DNA from: Limnobacter sp.
Lineage (GTDB): Bacteria > Pseudomonadota > Gammaproteobacteria > Burkholderiales > Burkholderiaceae_B
Direction of reading: 5' to 3'
Assembly: GCA_012032215.1 (NCBI GenBank)
Contig: JAAURO010000007.1
Location: 1-17,195 of the forward strand
DNA: 17,195 nucleotides
The notes beneath the pieces are model-generated. The model had not been told where the DNA came from and searched no databases. It saw only the letters and a program-made list of their open reading frames with translations. Of this stretch, positions 13,694-17,195 are shown piece after piece. The stretch's first letter is position 1. Every line of letters begins with the position of its first letter. The position numbers and the translations under genes were made by a program.

Positions 13694-16185
13694 TAAGTAC
13701 TCCGTGTGTCTGAAACAAGTGCATCGAGTTCTTGCGCATCTGGCACTGCAAACACATAACCAGACAAAGTTTTATGTGGTGTGTTTGTTGAGCCAATCAA
13801 CAATTGTCCTTTAACTTGCCCAATGCAGTATGGCTGCACTTCTACAGAAAAAGTCAGTGTTTCGCCTGCATTATCTAGCTTGCCTTGCACCACGAGAGGT
13901 TTTTCAGAAGAGTCTATGCTTAGTTGCAACACCGCATTGGAAAAATCAGCATCTCCACTAGGGAACCTCTGATCAACCCGCTGTGGCGCATATTTGGTGG
14001 ATTCGGGCGCGAGCGCCTTGCAAAATGCTCGCGAGATCGCTTGATATCACTGCGCTTTTTGCAAGGCGCTGGCATCCCGACTTCCCTCAAATCTGCATCC
14101 ACGGAGTTAATCAGAGGCTCCCTAGAGTGCTCAAGAGGATTTTGCTTGCTCAGTGTATTGGTTTGAAAGCTGACCACTAAATGCCGGTCGCCATTTTCAT
14201 GAACATGAATTGCATAATTTGTGCCATTGATCACTGCTTTTTGTATTTCAAGGTGGTCTTGAAAAACATGGATAGATCCTTGTTTTAGGATTGCATCCAC
14301 ATTTCGGATTGACTCAGCAATCAGTTCATCTATGGTGGTTTTTATCAAATCAGCGCAGTCGGATTTTTCATATTTTGGAATAATTTCATCCAAATAATTG
14401 CGCAAGTTGAAGCGAATTAATCTATCGATGGGTTTGTTTTCAAACTCAGCTCTTTTTAACATGGATTGCATGCACTGCTCTTTGGTTGCAAAAAAGCCCT
14501 CTTGTACACCAATGGTTTGAATTGTCTCAATCACACGAGGGTACAGGTCTGAGAAATCCTGTGCAAATTGTTCCACCACTTTTTTGGCGTCTTCGGAGGT
14601 TTTGCAGTAGTAATTCTTGAATTTGTGTGTGCTTGAATTGTCAGTACCAGAGGTGGAGGATTCTGGTTCCTTCTCGCGCCAGCTTCGTACAGCAGATTGG
14701 TCATCGTATTCTGGGTGGAGTAAAGTTTTTACTGTATCGGGTGAAATATACCCGTCTTCCAAGGCTTTCGGAGCCATTGCAAGCAAATTAAAAATATCTA
14801 CAACTGAAGTTTTGCTGGTATCGGTTTGCTTTACATCTAAAGAGCCATTGTTGTAAAACTTGCTCACATGCATCAACAGCTTCCTGAATTGTTTGGCAAG
14901 CTCTGGTTGTTGGTGTTCTACGGCAATGGCCAATTTTCAGCAATTCCGCAGGCGCGCAGCATCTCCACTGTTTTGTAGTGGGAATAATACTTTTTATACA
15001 GTTGTTCAATGCCTTCGTATTTCATCCGTGCTAGCAACGCGTGGCGGTTTTTGGCTTCTATGCGAAACATGTAATCAACAAAAGAGCCCATTTTTTGAAT
15101 TTTCTCATCGTTCATACCATGCACTGGAGCAGTGCGGCTCTGGGTGCTGGTGTAATCATGATCCAGCATTTGCCCGTACAGGCCATTGTTAGAATCAGCC
15201 AAAACACCATGAAGTATGCGCCAGCGCAATTGCTGAGCTGCAGTGCGGGCGTGCCCTTGAGCCATGGCGTTGGCTTGTTCTTCCTGAGGTAAGCAGGAAA
15301 TAGCAGATAGACGATCTCTGTCAAATTCGGGTTCCCATATTTTGGGATCCTTTACTGGTGTGGTAACAATGGTGGCATGCGCTGGCCGGATATGGTTGCC
15401 ATAGCGCACTACCAGTGCTTGTGGCTGCTTCTGTTTCTCGTCTTTAACTTTGTCGCCAACATCTATGATTGCCAATACTCGTGTTCCACCCTGCGATAGC
15501 AGATGGTGCGACAAATGCCCCATGCATGCTTCTACAATGGCTTCACACAATGGGCAGGTGCCGGGGTTTTCGTAGGGTGGCTTGGCACGGTTGAGTGCCA
15601 ATTTGGTAACCCCTGCCCCTTTAATGCAAACCTGATCCACATAAATTGCGCGCCCATCTCCTTTTGATTTGTGATCTGTATAGAAGGTGGCGTAAGTTGA
15701 AACGTATTTTGAAGTGGGGGTGTTGGTAAAGGGGGTTCGAGCGGGGGTTCTAGCGGAAAAATCGTTTTGAGCGAAAATTTTTCAATTAGCTGTGCATGAA
15801 GTTCTTCAGTCATCCGGTTTTCTGGCGACACTGAGAATCCAAACTTTCTTGCTGCTTCGTAATCTACCCACAATACCGTACCCGGAACTCTTTCGGCGGG
15901 CACGTCAGTCACAGAAGAATCAGGTAATATGGTTTTAACAGATTGTGTGGCATGCTGTTGCGTTGCTCTTTCCAACGGTGTCAGAGCACAAGGTAGTTGG
16001 CTTTGTGAGGGGCATACGCTGACAGGAAAACCAATATTTCCCAAGTTACTTTGTAATAATTCGTTGATAAGTGCCTTCACTGCCCGTATAGAAGGGGCGG
16101 CCTGCTGGCTTTCTGGGGTGCTGCTATGTGGGAAGCCCGATTTTTCTGTGCTATACGCAGGGGTGGTGCAAGAAGAGGTTTCCAT
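13693..16185 (-). pseudogene. Divergent SelO-like pseudokinase/AMPylase, disrupted by a small mobile element and two frame breaks
   Basis: The SelO family is recognised from ordered motifs. In corrected numbering these are GDGRAIYVDQVCIKGAG (176-192, Lys189), AIVEACM (Glu219), VVRYGNHIRPAH (Arg261, Arg267) and HGVLADSNNGLYGQMLD (326-342). The last aligns with HGVMNTDN...ID of SelO, keeping Asn333 and Asp342 while the presumed catalytic base is Ser332. A CPLC...C..H cluster (211-228) replaces the SelO loop before helix C. Residues 1-100 are Ser/Thr/Pro-rich without a signal peptide. ATG 16185 is chosen over TTG 16215. Two single bases seem missing, at G run 15716-15720 and near 14931-14936. 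An inserted element (13962-14121) cuts the gene ~80 codons before its end; as printed, translation runs through it and stops at 13920. Without these lesions the protein is ~776 residues. It lies 84 bases upstream of selO, suggesting duplication and divergence. Substrate unknown. Confidence 0.7.
13962..14121. mobile_element. 160-bp MITE-like element with inverted ends and CTAG target duplication
   Basis: The left end GGAACCTCTGATCAAC (13962-13977) and the right end, read in reverse complement, GGAGCCTCTGATTAAC (14106-14121) match at 14 of 16 bases. CTAG flanks both sides (13958-13961 and 14122-14125). An internal perfect inverted repeat AGCGCCTTGCAAAA (14012-14025) / TTTTGCAAGGCGCT (14057-14070) would let the whole unit fold into a long hairpin. 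No transposase is encoded, so it needs a partner element in trans. A CTAG duplication fits the YTAR-type targets of the IS5 group as I know them, but the family is unproven. Removing 164 bp (element plus one CTAG) restores the SelO-like frame exactly, which shows it landed in a coding gene. Confidence 0.85.
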
Positions 16186-16349
16186 GGTGTTTTCCCATTT
16201 TAATACATTCGACAAGCCTAGCCCGTGTCGTTCAAGATTTTAGGGTTTAATCAAATGAAAAGTATCTTGACGGTATGAAAAGTTGTTTTCAGGGGGTTCG
16301 CATGTTTCTGGTGATGTGTCTAAAAAAAGTATTCTACTTCTAATTGCTG

Positions 16350-16683
16350 TCAATAACACGAATCATCTTCAAATACCACACGCTCGAACAACTCCACATG
16401 GCGCTTTACCACTGGTTGTAATTGCGCAAACAGGGCGTTTGCGTGTTGTTCTATGGCGGCTGCGCAATCGGTCAGTTGCAGGGTGGTGCCGGTGCCTGCA
16501 CAAGGCGCTATTTCATACACTTCCATCAGCGTAGTGTGTCCGGGCTGATGGTCTGTTTTGCATAAGCTGGCCGCGCACGGGCAATGTGGTTTGCATGTGC
16601 TGTATCAATTGCCCGCTGATCCGTTGTGCTTTGCCAAGCAGTGAGTTGTCTATTTTGTAATACACAAACACGGCAGCAGGCAT
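16350..16683 (-). CDS. DUF4936 family protein; frame break in the middle
   Basis: This is a short protein of a family with no known function that sits beside ygfZ in Burkholderiales. The N-terminal half AVFVYYKIDNSLLGKAQRI and the C-terminal half TLMEVYEIAP...HVELFERVVFEDDSCY have the family's start (VYYK), central MEVYE and final HVE-FE segments. They lie in different frames; the net change is one extra base or two missing bases in about 16526-16545. Two missing bases (one in an A run, one C) give the more natural Pro-Asp-Thr-Thr-Leu-Met-Glu. The corrected length is about 110 residues. I chose ATG 16683; TTG 16713, which overlaps the ygfZ stop, is the alternative. It is probably transcribed with ygfZ. 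As written, the first frame ends at 16513. Confidence 0.7.
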
Positions 16684-16709
16684 AGGGGTGTTGCCGGCCG
16701 CCGAGGTGT

Positions 16710-17195
16710 TCAAAGTTGCCTGCCTTTGGTAAATACATCGTAGGGCGGCAATTCCAGGCCAAAGGCTTGCGCAGCCTGGCTTTCCGGGTTTTGGCTTGCT
16801 TCGGCTTGGGAGCTCAGTGTGAATTGGCTTTCGGGTGCGGTGGCTAAATCGACAGGGCAGTCTATAAGTGCAAGGCTGCCACTGGCGTTAACCACGCTGC
16901 CTACGGGTTCGTTGTTTTTTCCGACCAGCCACACGTCTTGCCCGGCCACCGGGTTGCTGCCAACCGAGTGTGCTATAAAGGCGCGGCGCTTGTTTTTGCC
17001 CAGATAATGGCTGCGGGCCACCACTTCCTGGCCGGGGTAACACCCTTTTTCGAAATGAATGCCGCCGGTCAAGTCAAAGTTGATTTCCTGGGGCACGTAT
17101 TTTTCTACTGTTTCACCCTGAATAAAGCCGATGCCACTGGCGATTAATGCGGTTTCCAACTGCTTGTCTGCCTGTGAATCAAACGACTGTTCAGG
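16710..17195 (-). CDS. ygfZ: YgfZ/GcvT-type folate-binding protein, C-terminal part (5' end outside window)
   Basis: YgfZ is a tetrahydrofolate-dependent protein needed for assembly or repair of certain iron-sulfur enzymes. The frame is open to the window edge and supplies the last ~161 residues. It contains the family's signature, HFEKGCYPGQEVVARSHYLG, whose Lys-Gly-Cys-Tyr-x-Gly-Gln-Glu core is diagnostic and includes the essential Cys. Upstream of it lie a Gly-Glu-Thr-Val-Glu-Lys-Tyr-Val-Pro-Gln-Glu segment and Asn-Phe-Asp-Leu. The C-terminal barrel-like part ends in LELPPYDVFTKGRQL. No frame break was found in the visible part. Its stop overlaps the possible TTG start of the DUF4936 gene by three bases, which supports a shared transcript. 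Confidence 0.93.
   Translation of the reverse strand, partial: PEQSFDSQADKQLETALIASGIGFIQGETVEKYVPQEINFDLTGGIHFEKGCYPGQEVVARSHYLGKNKRRAFIAHSVGSNPVAGQDVWLVGKNNEPVGSVVNASGSLALIDCPVDLATAPESQFTLSSQAEASQNPESQAAQAFGLELPPYDVFTKGRQL

Noticed and set aside
16283-16534. Plus-strand open frame opposite the DUF4936 gene
   Set aside because: It is the reverse of a recognisable family protein and has no ribosome-binding site or recognisable domain.

Overview
This window reads as a chromosomal segment of a betaproteobacterium, most likely Burkholderiales. I infer this from the plus-strand order degQ/mucD - lepA - lepB - rnc - era - recO - pdxJ - acpS - nagZ, and from the ygfZ - DUF4936 pair, both of which I associate with that order. 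The mid-range base composition would fit a Limnobacter-like lineage, but I cannot assign a genus.

Layout. Positions 1-7648 (plus) form a tightly packed housekeeping run: a periplasmic protease end, the ribosome-associated GTPase LepA, signal peptidase I, RNase III, the 16S maturation GTPase Era, RecO, pyridoxine 5'-phosphate synthase, holo-ACP synthase and NagZ. Most junctions overlap or are very short. From 7707 onwards everything supported is on the minus strand. Read in its own direction it runs ygfZ (partial) - DUF4936 - a divergent SelO-like gene - selO - msrB - yciB - bolA - parvulin isomerase - an effector-like gene with a tyrosine-phosphatase-like domain. No tRNA, rRNA or CRISPR was seen.

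Most interesting content. Two genes do not look like housekeeping. The gene at 7707-9455 carries a YopH/SptP-like phosphatase layout (acid loop, P-loop, Q-loop) in which the catalytic Cys position is Ser, followed by a Ser/Pro-rich tail with tandem repeats. The gene at 13693-16185 is a highly diverged member of the SelO pseudokinase/AMPylase family. It keeps the Lys, Glu, two Arg, Asn and Asp positions, has lost the presumed catalytic base, and sits immediately upstream of an ordinary selO. Both have Ser/Thr/Pro-rich N-termini without signal peptides, so secretion as effectors is a reasonable hypothesis. The SelO-like gene is interrupted by a 160-bp non-autonomous element with 16-bp inverted ends and a CTAG duplication. 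Removing the element plus one CTAG restores the reading frame exactly.

Quality caveat. At least ten genes, including essential ones, carry single-base frame breaks, almost all in homopolymers. The likeliest explanation is uncorrected indel error in the consensus. I therefore annotate these as single genes with the break position stated, rather than as decayed genes.
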